Shown here piece after piece: positions 1 to 7,231 of a stretch of DNA of 44,304 nt. The position numbers and the translations under genes were made by a program. Source of the stretch: JBFMEX01 sp040752215 (GTDB taxonomy: Bacteria > Pseudomonadota > Alphaproteobacteria > Rhizobiales > Hyphomicrobiaceae); assembly GCA_040752215.1 (NCBI GenBank), contig JBFMEX010000051.1, positions 1 through 44,304 of the forward strand. The letters run 5' to 3'. Position 1 is the first letter of the stretch. Each line of letters opens with the position of its first letter. Under the pieces are notes generated by a model. It was not told the origin of the DNA. It was given only the letters and a program-made list of their open reading frames with translations, and searched no databases.

Positions 1-1
1 C

Positions 2-394
2 AAGCGCCTGACCGATCGCATCGAAAGCAGCTTCGGCACCAAACTTGCCGGCTCGTACCTGCGCGTAGAGTATGCACAGGACAGCGGCGGCTTCTGGCTC
101 GAGCCGCACACCGATCTCGGGGTCAAGCTGTTCACGATGCTGCTCTACATGTCGCGCGACCCCGAGCACGCCGACCTCGGCACCGACATCTACGATACCG
201 GGAAGCGCCACGTCGGCCGCTCGCCTTTCGCCTCCAACACCGCGTTCGTGTTCGTGCCCTCCGACATCACCTTCCACGGCTTCGAGCCGCGCACGATCCC
301 CGGGGTCAGGAAGTCGATCATCATCAACTACGTCACCAACGAGTGGCGCGCGCGCGAGCAGCTCGCATTCCCCGATCAGCCAATCGCCGCCTGA
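2..394 (+). CDS. 2OG-Fe(II) oxygenase, C-terminal part (cut by window edge)
   Basis: The reading frame is open from the left edge and ends with TGA, leaving 130 residues of a larger protein. It shows the double-stranded beta-helix signature of 2-oxoglutarate/Fe(II)-dependent dioxygenases. There is an HTD (HxD) iron-binding pair at about fragment residues 36-38. A distal histidine sits in 'ITFHGFEP' (about 92), and an arginine about 11 residues later (GVRKS) fits the 2-oxoglutarate carboxylate contact. The substrate cannot be told from this fragment; relatives include prolyl-hydroxylase-like enzymes and oxygenases acting on sugars or natural products. It converges on the threonine ammonia-lyase gene with only six bases between stops. 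Family is fairly sure, substrate unknown. Confidence 0.7.
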   Translation, partial: KRLTDRIESSFGTKLAGSYLRVEYAQDSGGFWLEPHTDLGVKLFTMLLYMSRDPEHADLGTDIYDTGKRHVGRSPFASNTAFVFVPSDITFHGFEPRTIPGVRKSIIINYVTNEWRAREQLAFPDQPIAA

Positions 395-400
395 TCGCGC

Positions 401-1666
401 TCAGCTCGCAGGCGAGCCGCCGCCCTTGACCGCGACCGCGTAGCCCGCCGCCTCGAGCGCTCCGACCACGGCGCCGAGGTGCGCCGCATCGCGGGTCTCG
501 ATCACCAGGTTGAGCTCGGCGCCCTTGGCCGGAAGCTCGGTGAAGATGCGTTGGTGGTAGACCTCGAGCACGTTGGCACCGGCATCGGCGATCGCGCGCG
601 AGACGCGGGCGAGCTGGCCCGGCTTGTCGGGAATGTCGATCGACAGGCGGGTCAGGCGTCCCTCGCGGGCGAGCTCGCGGGTCAGCACGCTGGCCAGGAG
701 GCGCGGATCGATGTTGCCGCCGCACAGCACGAGGCCGACCCGGCTGCCGGCGAACCGCTGCGGCTCGGAGATGACGGCAGCAAGACCGGCCGCGCCGGCT
801 CCCTCGACCACCGTCTTCTCAATAGTGATGAGCAGCGTCACCGCCCGCTCGAGCTCGGCCTCGCCGACCAGGACAATGTCGTCGACGAGCTGACGCACGT
901 GCGCGAGCGTCAGTCGGCCCGGATATTTGACGGCGATGCCCTCCGCGAGGGTGTCGCCGCGCATCGGCAGATGCTCGCCCTTGATCGCGTTGTACATCGA
1001 CGGCCACAGGCGCGACTGCACGCCGATGATCCTGATCGACGGCTTGATCGCCTTGGCCGCCACCGCCATGCCGGAGATCAGTCCGCCGCCGCCGATCGGC
1101 ACCACGAGCGTATCCAGCATAGGCACCACGCGCAGCATCTCGAGCGCGATCGTTCCCTGCCCGGCGATGACGAGAGCGTCGTCGAAGGGATGGATGAAGA
1201 CGAGCCCGCGCTCGGCCTCGAGAAGGTGGGCATGCTCGGTCGCCTCCTCCAGCGTCTGCCCGTGGAGCACCACCTCGGCACCGTGCGCGCGCGTGTTCTC
1301 CACCTTCACCAGCGGCGTCGGCTCGGGCATCACGATCGTCGCGGGGATCGCGAGCCGGCTGGCGTGGTAGGCGACGCCCTGGGCATGGTTGCCAGCCGAC
1401 ATGGCGATCACGCCGCGGCGGCGCTCGTCAGGGGAGAGCGCACACAGGCGGTTCAGGGCGCCGCGCTCCTTGAACGCGCCGGTGAACTGCAGGTTCTCGA
1501 ACTTGAGCCAGATCTCGGCGCCAAAGATCCGCGATAGCGTACGGCTCTTGTCCATGTCGGTGTCGAGCACCGCATCGGCGAGCGTGCGCTTCGCCGCCTC
1601 GACGTCGGCAAGCGTGACGAGCTGCGTTGGCGCCTGGTCGTGGGCCATACCTGTTTCCATCTCCAT
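401..1666 (-). CDS. ilvA: Threonine ammonia-lyase with C-terminal ACT domain
   Basis: This PLP enzyme deaminates L-threonine to 2-oxobutanoate, the first step towards isoleucine or threonine breakdown. The fold-type II lyase domain fills roughly residues 15-330. The PLP lysine is in 'FTGAFKERGA' (about K67), and the phosphate-binding glycine loop is 'IGGGGL'. The last 80 residues form one ACT domain starting near 'LSIDIPDKPGQLARVS', so it belongs to the single-ACT threonine dehydratase group rather than the long IlvA with paired regulatory domains. I chose ATG 1666 (421 aa) because a GAAAGGCAGGG-like ribosome site precedes it. ATG 1648 is also possible, and the frame stays open to 1756. It is divergent from the dehydrogenase gene at 1798. 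Whether it is biosynthetic or catabolic is not shown by sequence. Confidence 0.9.
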   Translation of the reverse strand: MEMETGMAHDQAPTQLVTLADVEAAKRTLADAVLDTDMDKSRTLSRIFGAEIWLKFENLQFTGAFKERGALNRLCALSPDERRRGVIAMSAGNHAQGVAYHASRLAIPATIVMPEPTPLVKVENTRAHGAEVVLHGQTLEEATEHAHLLEAERGLVFIHPFDDALVIAGQGTIALEMLRVVPMLDTLVVPIGGGGLISGMAVAAKAIKPSIRIIGVQSRLWPSMYNAIKGEHLPMRGDTLAEGIAVKYPGRLTLAHVRQLVDDIVLVGEAELERAVTLLITIEKTVVEGAGAAGLAAVISEPQRFAGSRVGLVLCGGNIDPRLLASVLTRELAREGRLTRLSIDIPDKPGQLARVSRAIADAGANVLEVYHQRIFTELPAKGAELNLVIETRDAAHLGAVVGALEAAGYAVAVKGGGSPAS

Positions 1667-1797
1667 ACCCTGCCTTTCGCCCCTGCCTACACCGTCGCCT
1701 GCCGCTCCGACAGAGGGAAGCCGCGTCCGGGTCTGCCCTTGCCCCCACCGGCGCATCGGCTACAACGTCGCAGCTATTCGAGCCAAGGGAGAGACAC

Positions 1798-2684
1798 ATG
1801 GCAAAGGTGGCGTGGATCGGGTTGGGCGTGATGGGCTATCCGATGGCCGGCCATCTGCTGAAAAAGGGCGGGCACGATCTGACCGTCTACAACCGCACCG
1901 CGGCCAAGGCCGAGGCCTGGGTGAGGGAGTATGGCGCCGGCCGCACCGCGGCCACGCCGGCCGAGGCGGCGAAGGGCGCCGAGTACGTGTTCACCTGCGT
2001 CGGCAACGACGACGATCTCAGGCACGTGACGATGGGACCGGACGGAGCGCTCGCCGGCATGCAGGCCGGGGCGACGCTGATCGACAACACCACCGCGTCG
2101 GCCGACGTCGCGCGCCTGCTCCATGCGACCGCCAAGGCGAAGGGCATCGACTTCCTCGACGCGCCGGTCTCCGGCGGCCAGGCCGGCGCCCAGAACGGCA
2201 TGCTGACGGTGATGGTCGGCGGCGAGGCGGAGGCATTCGGCCGCGCCAAGCCGGTCATCGAGCCCTATGCGCGCATGGTCAACCTGATCGGTCCCCCGGG
2301 CGCCGGGCAGCTGACCAAGATGGTCAACCAGATCGCCATCGCCGGCCTCGTCCAGGGCCTCGCCGAGGCGCTGCATTTCGCGGCCAGGGCCGAACTCGAC
2401 ATTCCGGCGGTGATGGACACGATCTCCAAGGGCGCGGCCCAGTCGTGGCAGATGGAGAACCGCTGGCGGACGATGAGCGAGGGCAAGTTCGACTTCGGCT
2501 TCGCCGTCGACTGGATGCGCAAGGACCTATCGATCTGCCTCGGCGAGGCGCGCCGCAACGGCGCCAGCCTGCCGGTCGCCGCGCTCGTCGACCAGTTCTA
2601 TGCCGAGGTGCAGCGCATGGGCGGCAGCCGCTGGGACACCTCGAGCCTGATCGCCCGCCTCGAGGCGGCCGGGAAGGTGCGCTC

Positions 2685-2688
<4 letters not shown>
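1798..2688 (+). CDS. NAD(P)-dependent beta-hydroxyacid dehydrogenase (3-hydroxyisobutyrate dehydrogenase family)
   Basis: This 296-residue enzyme has the two-domain beta-hydroxyacid dehydrogenase fold. The N-terminal Rossmann motif is 'IGLGVMG' (residues 7-13). The substrate motif 'DAPVSGGQAGAQNG' lies near 120-133, and the catalytic lysine is in 'GAGQLTKMVNQ' (K174). Family members oxidise 3-hydroxyisobutyrate, tartronate semialdehyde or related acids, and the motifs do not settle which. ATG 1798 is supported by a GGGAGAG ribosome site six bases upstream. The stop overlaps the GTG start of the YjbQ gene (GTGA at 2685-2688), so the two are probably translated together. The upstream neighbour is divergent threonine ammonia-lyase, which fits amino-acid catabolism but does not prove it. 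Confidence 0.88.
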
Positions 2689-3104
<416 letters not shown>

Positions 3105-3140
3105 CTTGGCGCAGGCTCGCGCGCCGCACTGGTTGCACCT

Positions 3141-3632
3141 TCATTCGCCCTTCCGCTCCTCGGTGTCGGTACGCGCGAAGCCGAGCGGAAGCTCCGTCGT
3201 GTACTTGATCTGCTCCATCGCAAATGCGGACGAAACCTTGGCGATCTCGATGCGGGCGATGAGCTTCTTGTAGAACGCATCGTAGGCGGCGATGTCGGGC
3301 ACGGCGACGCGCATGAGATAGTCGATCTCGCCCGACATGCGGTAGAGCTCGACCACCTCCGGGAAATCAGTCACGGCGGCGTGGAACCGATCGAGCCAGT
3401 CGAGGCTGTGCTGGTCGGTCTTGATCTGCACGAAGACCGTCACCCCGGCGTTGACCTGCCTCGCGTCGAGCAGCGCGACCCGGCGTCGGATGACCCCCGC
3501 CTCCTCGAGCTTCTGGATCCGCCGCCAGCACGGTGTGGTCGACAGGCCGACATCCTTGCCGATCTCGGCCACCGCACGGGTGCAGTCGTGCTGCAGCAGA
3601 GCGAGGATCTTGAGGTCCATCTTGTCGAGCAT
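3141..3632 (-). CDS. Lrp/AsnC family transcriptional regulator
   Basis: This 163-residue regulator has an N-terminal winged helix-turn-helix (about residues 4-55), with the recognition segment 'VGLSTTPCWRRIQKLEEAGVI'. A C-terminal RAM (amino-acid-sensing) domain follows at about 65-150. Such proteins form dimers to octamers and respond to amino acids or their catabolites. I chose ATG 3632 because GAGAGG lies seven bases upstream; an in-frame ATG at 3668 would add 12 atypical residues. It is divergent from the DUF442-type gene at 3861 across an AT-rich spacer that could hold its binding sites. It could also act on the nearby threonine and hydroxyacid genes; the target is inferred, not seen. 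Confidence 0.88.
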   Translation of the reverse strand: MLDKMDLKILALLQHDCTRAVAEIGKDVGLSTTPCWRRIQKLEEAGVIRRRVALLDARQVNAGVTVFVQIKTDQHSLDWLDRFHAAVTDFPEVVELYRMSGEIDYLMRVAVPDIAAYDAFYKKLIARIEIAKVSSAFAMEQIKYTTELPLGFARTDTEERKGE

Positions 3633-3860
3633 GCAACCTCTCAGGGGATGAAAATTCGTTCCTATCATTCACAGGTTCTAGAATATTATTTTTGTTGTCT
3701 GCCCGTGTCAACGGGGTTTCTGGTACTTTTTTGCTACTTCTGTCGCATTTTGGCTTGTGAGCCGGGCGCGAACGAGAGATGCTTCGCTCAGCTGAGTACA
3801 ATTTTCTACGCCGTGCCGGGTTCGCCCCGCCGACGCACCGAGCACAGAAGGCCCCTGCCC
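3633..3860. promoter_or_regulatory. AT-rich divergent intergenic region
   Basis: This 228-base spacer separates the Lrp/AsnC gene from the divergent DUF442-type gene. Its centre (about 3655-3770) is visibly A/T-rich with runs of T and A and an 8-base palindrome TTCTAGAA at 3676-3683, in strong contrast to the GC-rich genes around it. Lrp-family regulators favour flexible AT-rich sites and usually autoregulate, so divergent promoters and Lrp sites are expected here. No exact -35/-10 pair could be assigned with confidence. Confidence 0.45.
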
Positions 3861-4358
3861 ATGGACGAGATCGTTGCCATCACCGCGGACTTCGCCGTCA
3901 CCGCCCAGCTCGAGCCGGCGGACTTCGCCGCCATCGCCCATCTCGGCTACCGCACCGTCGTCAACAATCGCCCCGACGGCGAGGAGGACGGGCAGCTGGC
4001 CGACCGCATGGCCGCGGTCCATGCCTGGCGGGCCGGGCTGCGCTACCGCTACGTGCCGGCGCGCAAGATGGACCTGTTCACCGACCCCGTCGTCGATGCG
4101 ATGCAGATCGCCCTCGACGAGATGCCGGGACCGGTGCTCGCCTACTGCAAGTCCGGCCTGCGTTCGACCATCGTGTGGGCTGCGGCGACGGCCCGCAGGC
4201 GCCCCGTCGACGACGTGCTGGCCGACCTCGCGCGCGCCGGACAGGACCTCGACTTCCTGCGTGACGAGCTTGATGCCCAGGCAGACCGCGAGCATTGGGC
4301 GCCGAGCGAGCCGGTCGCGGCAGTGGACCTCCCCGACGACACTCTTGTAGCCGCCTGA
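3861..4358 (+). CDS. TIGR01244/DUF442 family phosphatase-like sulfurtransferase
   Basis: This 165-residue protein belongs to the beta-lactamase-hydrolase-like (BLH) / DUF442 family, which adopts the dual-specificity phosphatase fold. The signature cysteine loop is 'YCKSGLRS' (C96, R101), and the N-terminal 'VVNNRPDGEEDGQ' matches the family. In several bacteria this domain is fused or linked to persulfide dioxygenase and sulfide detoxification; it may act on phosphate or sulfane-sulfur substrates. A polar C-terminal tail of about 30 residues follows the domain. Start ATG 3861 is chosen because the family begins a few residues before 'DFAVTAQLEP'. It is divergent from the Lrp-type regulator, a possible controller, and convergent with the uracil-DNA glycosylase gene. 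Confidence 0.82.
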   Translation: MDEIVAITADFAVTAQLEPADFAAIAHLGYRTVVNNRPDGEEDGQLADRMAAVHAWRAGLRYRYVPARKMDLFTDPVVDAMQIALDEMPGPVLAYCKSGLRSTIVWAAATARRRPVDDVLADLARAGQDLDFLRDELDAQADREHWAPSEPVAAVDLPDDTLVAA

Positions 4359-4376
4359 CTGCTCCTGCGCGGCCCA

Positions 4377-4411
4377 CCGCCGGGCGCTTGGCTCAGCCGA
4401 GCACCCGGCGG
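4377..4411. terminator. Convergent hairpin between DUF442-type gene and uracil-DNA glycosylase
   Basis: An 8-base perfect inverted repeat (CCGCCGGG at 4377-4384 with CCCGGCGG at 4404-4411) has further pairing inside. It straddles the stop codon of the minus-strand glycosylase gene and lies 18 bases after the plus-strand stop. There is no U-run on either side, so it may be a weak bidirectional terminator or only an RNA 3'-end structure. Confidence 0.4.
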
Positions 4412-5031
4412 ACCTCCCTCCGCAGATGGGGCAGCAGCTCGGCATCGAACCAGGGATTGCGCTTTACCCAGGCATTGTTGCGCCAGGACGGATGCGGGAG
4501 CGGTACGTAGCGCCGCCCCGCCACTGGCTGCTCGACGTGGTCGCGCCATGCCGCGACCGTCTCCGTCAGGCTGGAGCCTGCGCGCGCGCCGAGATGCCAG
4601 CGCTGCGCATACTGTCCGACCAGCAGCACGAGCTCCACTTGCGGCAGCAGCGAGAACAGCCGCGCGTGCCAGTGGGCTTGGCACTCCGACCGCGGCGGCA
4701 GGTCGCCGCCCTTTGCATCGAGGCCGGGAAAGCAGAAGCCCATCGGCACGATGGCGACGCGGTCGGCATCGTAGAACGTCTCTGCATCGACGCCCATCCA
4801 CGCCCGCAAGCGGTCTCCGGACGGATCGGTGAACGGCACCCCCGAGGCGTGCACCCGGGTGCCGGGCGCCTGCCCGCACACCGCGAGGCGGGCGGTGATC
4901 GAGACGCGTAGAACCGGGCGCGGCTCGTGTGGCAGCGGCTTGGTCGTCGGCCGCTCGACACAGATGCGGCAGGCGTGGATCTCGGCGACCAGCGCCTCGA
5001 GCCGGCGCGAGCTGTCCGACCGCCGCCTCAC
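4393..5031 (-). CDS. Uracil-DNA glycosylase superfamily protein with probable 4Fe-4S cluster
   Basis: This 212-residue protein is related to family 4-like uracil-DNA glycosylases (COG1573). Motif 1 is 'GQAPGTRVHASGVPF' (about 53-67), and the C-terminal DNA-intercalation motif is 'LPHPSWRNN' (about 178-186). Four cysteines are placed as in iron-sulfur glycosylases: CRIC at 21-24, then C100 and C117. By family it would remove uracil or another damaged base from DNA; the exact substrate may differ, since motif 1 has GQAPG rather than the usual GEAPG. The frame is open far upstream, but the GTG at 5031 overlaps the stop of the metallo-hydrolase gene as GTGA and gives a protein of normal family length. 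The two genes are probably co-translated. Confidence 0.82.
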   Translation of the reverse strand: MRRRSDSSRRLEALVAEIHACRICVERPTTKPLPHEPRPVLRVSITARLAVCGQAPGTRVHASGVPFTDPSGDRLRAWMGVDAETFYDADRVAIVPMGFCFPGLDAKGGDLPPRSECQAHWHARLFSLLPQVELVLLVGQYAQRWHLGARAGSSLTETVAAWRDHVEQPVAGRRYVPLPHPSWRNNAWVKRNPWFDAELLPHLRREVRRVLG

Positions 5032-5771
5032 ACCACCACTCTCAGGCCGTCCTTGGCGAGGTCGACGCGGGGATCCGCCACCTTGAGGCCGTTGGCCAGC
5101 ATCTCGGTGCCCATGTGCGTCAGCAGCACGCGCCGCGCGGTCAGCCGGTCGAGGTTCTGCTCGATGATGCGCCAGCTCAGGTGATGGCGCGGCGTGCCGT
5201 CGAAGCCGTAGCACTCGCACAAGAACAGGTCGGCGCCTGCGGAGGCCCGAATCAGGCAGTCCACCCACTCCGTGTCGCCGGAGAAGGCGAGCGTGCGCCC
5301 GTCGGCCTCGATTCTGAGCGCATAGGGGGGAGCGCCCGAGGGATGGCAGACCTCGAACGGGGTCACACGCACCTTGCCGAGCGTCATCGGCGCCTCGGGC
5401 CGGAATTCGGCGAAACGGACATCGAACCGGCGTTTGGTCGAGGCGGCGCCGGGAAACAGCGCCTCGGCGGCGGCAACATAGCGGGCCTCGATACCGGCCG
5501 GGCCGACGATCAGCAGCGGCTGCGTTCGCTTGGCCACGTGCACCGCATGCAGCATCCACCACACCAACCCGGCAAAATGGTCGCCATGCAGGTGCGACAC
5601 GAGAATGATCCCGATGCGGTTGGGATCGAGGCCGAGCCGGTCGAGGCCGATCAGTGCAGTCGCCCCGCAATCGATCAGCAGCTCACCATCGCTGGTCGCC
5701 ACGTGATAGCAGGTCTGCAGCCTGCCGCCCGATCCGAACGCATCTCCCGAGCCGACGATGGTCAGCTTCAT
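5028..5771 (-). CDS. MBL-fold metallo-hydrolase (RNase Z-like family)
   Basis: This 247-residue enzyme has a metallo-beta-lactamase fold with the zinc motif HxHxDH as 'SHLHGDHFAG' (residues 60-65). Further ligand motifs are a histidine in 'VCHPSG', the aspartate in 'FSGDTEW' and a histidine in 'LLTHMG'. Overall it resembles ribonuclease Z / AtsA-like hydrolases, which cleave phosphodiester or ester bonds, but tRNA-processing specificity features were not recognised. Start ATG 5771 has a clear GGGAAGGGG ribosome site. Its end overlaps the glycosylase start by four bases. It lies about 100 bases after the GST gene on the same strand. The substrate cannot be decided from sequence. Confidence 0.85.
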   Translation of the reverse strand: MKLTIVGSGDAFGSGGRLQTCYHVATSDGELLIDCGATALIGLDRLGLDPNRIGIILVSHLHGDHFAGLVWWMLHAVHVAKRTQPLLIVGPAGIEARYVAAAEALFPGAASTKRRFDVRFAEFRPEAPMTLGKVRVTPFEVCHPSGAPPYALRIEADGRTLAFSGDTEWVDCLIRASAGADLFLCECYGFDGTPRHHLSWRIIEQNLDRLTARRVLLTHMGTEMLANGLKVADPRVDLAKDGLRVVV

Positions 5772-5871
5772 CGCGGTTCCCCTTCCCAATTCCTGCCCGA
5801 GGAAAATCAGCCTAGAGCGTCGATTTCGCCGAGCGCTGTTCCCTGCGGAACAGGGGGCCACCAATCTGCCG

Positions 5872-6552
5872 TCAGGCGGCGGCGCTCGGCCGTGCACTCA
5901 TCTCCCGATGCCATCGGTCCAGGTTGGCAAGCCCTTCGGGACGGGCGATCTTTGCTGGCTTCATGAAGTCCACCGCAACCAGGGCAGTGATGTCGGCGAT
6001 CGACGGCTCATCGCCGGTAATGTATCTGGTCCCGTCCAATCGGCCATCCAGAATTTCCAGAAACTCCAGCACCTTGGGGCGGTTCGCCTGGCCCCAGGCC
6101 GGCACCTGAGGCACCTCCAGAGGCGCCATCCCGGGATGCAGGTGGCGGAAGACGAAGGCAATCGGCAGCAGGAGGGAGAGCTCGACGCGCCGGTTCCACA
6201 TCTCGACCAGCGCGCGGCCCTTGGCGCCGCGGCCGAACAGCGCCGGCTCCGGGTGCAACTCCTCGAAGTAGCGGCAGATGGCGACCGATTCCGCGATCGC
6301 GGTCCCGTCGTCCAGCACCAGGACCGGAACCCGCTGCAGCGGATTGAGGGCGGTGAAGTCGGCCGTGCGGAGCGCACCTGCCATCAGGTCGACCTCCTCG
6401 AACGCGACCTCGAGCCCCTTCTCGGCGAGAAAGATGCGCACCCGGCGCGGGTTGGGGGCGGAGCGTGTCTCGATGATCTTCAAGGGAGCCTCGGCACTTG
6501 CACGATGCCCTTCGTAGCGGCCGAGACCGCGCCACACAAGGCGCCGGCTCAT
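5872..6552 (-). CDS. Glutathione S-transferase family protein
   Basis: The protein has an N-terminal thioredoxin-like domain beginning 'LKIIETRSAPNPRRVRIFLAEKG', with the cis-proline region 'QRVPVLVLDDG' and 'AESVAICRYFEE'. An all-helical C-terminal domain follows, ending near 'DEPSIADITALVAVDFM', typical of cytosolic GSTs. It would conjugate or reduce substrates with glutathione. Two starts compete. ATG 6552 forms an ATGA overlap with the nuclease stop (226 aa) but leaves a 23-residue N-terminal extension unusual for GSTs. TTG 6483, preceded by a GAGG box, would begin exactly at the first beta strand. I list the longer form because of the overlap, without strong conviction. Confidence 0.82.
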   Translation of the reverse strand: MSRRLVWRGLGRYEGHRASAEAPLKIIETRSAPNPRRVRIFLAEKGLEVAFEEVDLMAGALRTADFTALNPLQRVPVLVLDDGTAIAESVAICRYFEELHPEPALFGRGAKGRALVEMWNRRVELSLLLPIAFVFRHLHPGMAPLEVPQVPAWGQANRPKVLEFLEILDGRLDGTRYITGDEPSIADITALVAVDFMKPAKIARPEGLANLDRWHREMSARPSAAA

Positions 6553-7064
6553 TCGCCGATGCCCTGCCGGTCGCGCCACGCACGCGGCTGCTCGAACTCG
6601 GCGCCCCACAGCCCTCGTCGGGCGGCCTTGGCCGCCCGCTCCTCGCGCTCGTAGTCGCCATAGGCGACGGCGAAGCCGCGCTCGACCATCAATGCGTTGA
6701 GATCGCGCCCGCCGGCCGTGCAGCGCGCCAGCCAGCGGCCGAAGCGGTCGCTTTCCCGCCCTCGGCAGGTGACCTCGTCGCCGCCGATAAGGCGCTGCAG
6801 CTCACGCCGCGCCTCCTCCCCGCAGGCCCAGTCCCTGCCGTCCCGGCGGCAGCGCTGGAGACCTTCCGGCGCATCGATGCCGATGAGGCGCACCTCCCTT
6901 TCGCCGAGGTACATGCTGTCGCCATCGATGAGGCGCGCGCCGCCGGCGAGCGGGACGGTGAGCCGCTCCTCGAGCCAGCGCGCTCCGACCGCGGCCAGCG
7001 CCAGCAGCGCGATGAGCCCCCAGCGCACCGGCCTTGAGCGCGACCACGTCCTTCCACGTTGCAT
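6549..7064 (-). CDS. Membrane-anchored or secreted thermonuclease-like protein
   Basis: This is a 171-residue staphylococcal-nuclease-homologue (SNase) protein. A positively charged N-terminus leads into one hydrophobic segment (about residues 14-28), an uncleaved anchor or signal sequence, so the nuclease domain should face the periplasm. The OB-fold domain shows 'ARLIDGDSMYLGEREVRLIGIDAPE', with the conserved Arg and Asp, and later 'ESDRFGRWLARC'. The first strand is short and the family's catalytic residues look largely kept, so Ca2+-dependent nuclease activity is plausible. ATG 7064 has a GAGGA site upstream. Its stop overlaps the start of the GST gene (ATGA), suggesting an operon. Confidence 0.83.
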   Translation of the reverse strand: MQRGRTWSRSRPVRWGLIALLALAAVGARWLEERLTVPLAGGARLIDGDSMYLGEREVRLIGIDAPEGLQRCRRDGRDWACGEEARRELQRLIGGDEVTCRGRESDRFGRWLARCTAGGRDLNALMVERGFAVAYGDYEREERAAKAARRGLWGAEFEQPRAWRDRQGIGE

Positions 7065-7146
7065 CGGCGTCCTCGTTTCCCTCGGTGGCACCGCAAGTAA
7101 ACCCAACTTTAGCGAATTGCCCCGAGATTAACCCTTACCGGCAGGA

Positions 7147-7175
7147 CCCTGCGCGGCGGACCGGCGCCGCGCGGG
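7147..7175 (+). other. Stable hairpin in the leader of the histidine kinase gene
   Basis: GCGCGGCG (7151-7158) pairs with CGCCGCGC (7165-7172) around a six-base loop. The stem extends by CCC/GGG with one bulged T. It lies 57 bases before the kinase start in the divergent spacer with the nuclease gene. It could be a 5' leader structure; no U-run follows, so it is not a simple terminator. Confidence 0.35.
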
Positions 7176-7231
7176 CTAGCCGCGCACATACAGCATTGCC
7201 GCTGCGAGGCGGCACCGCCTTGGCGAGACGC

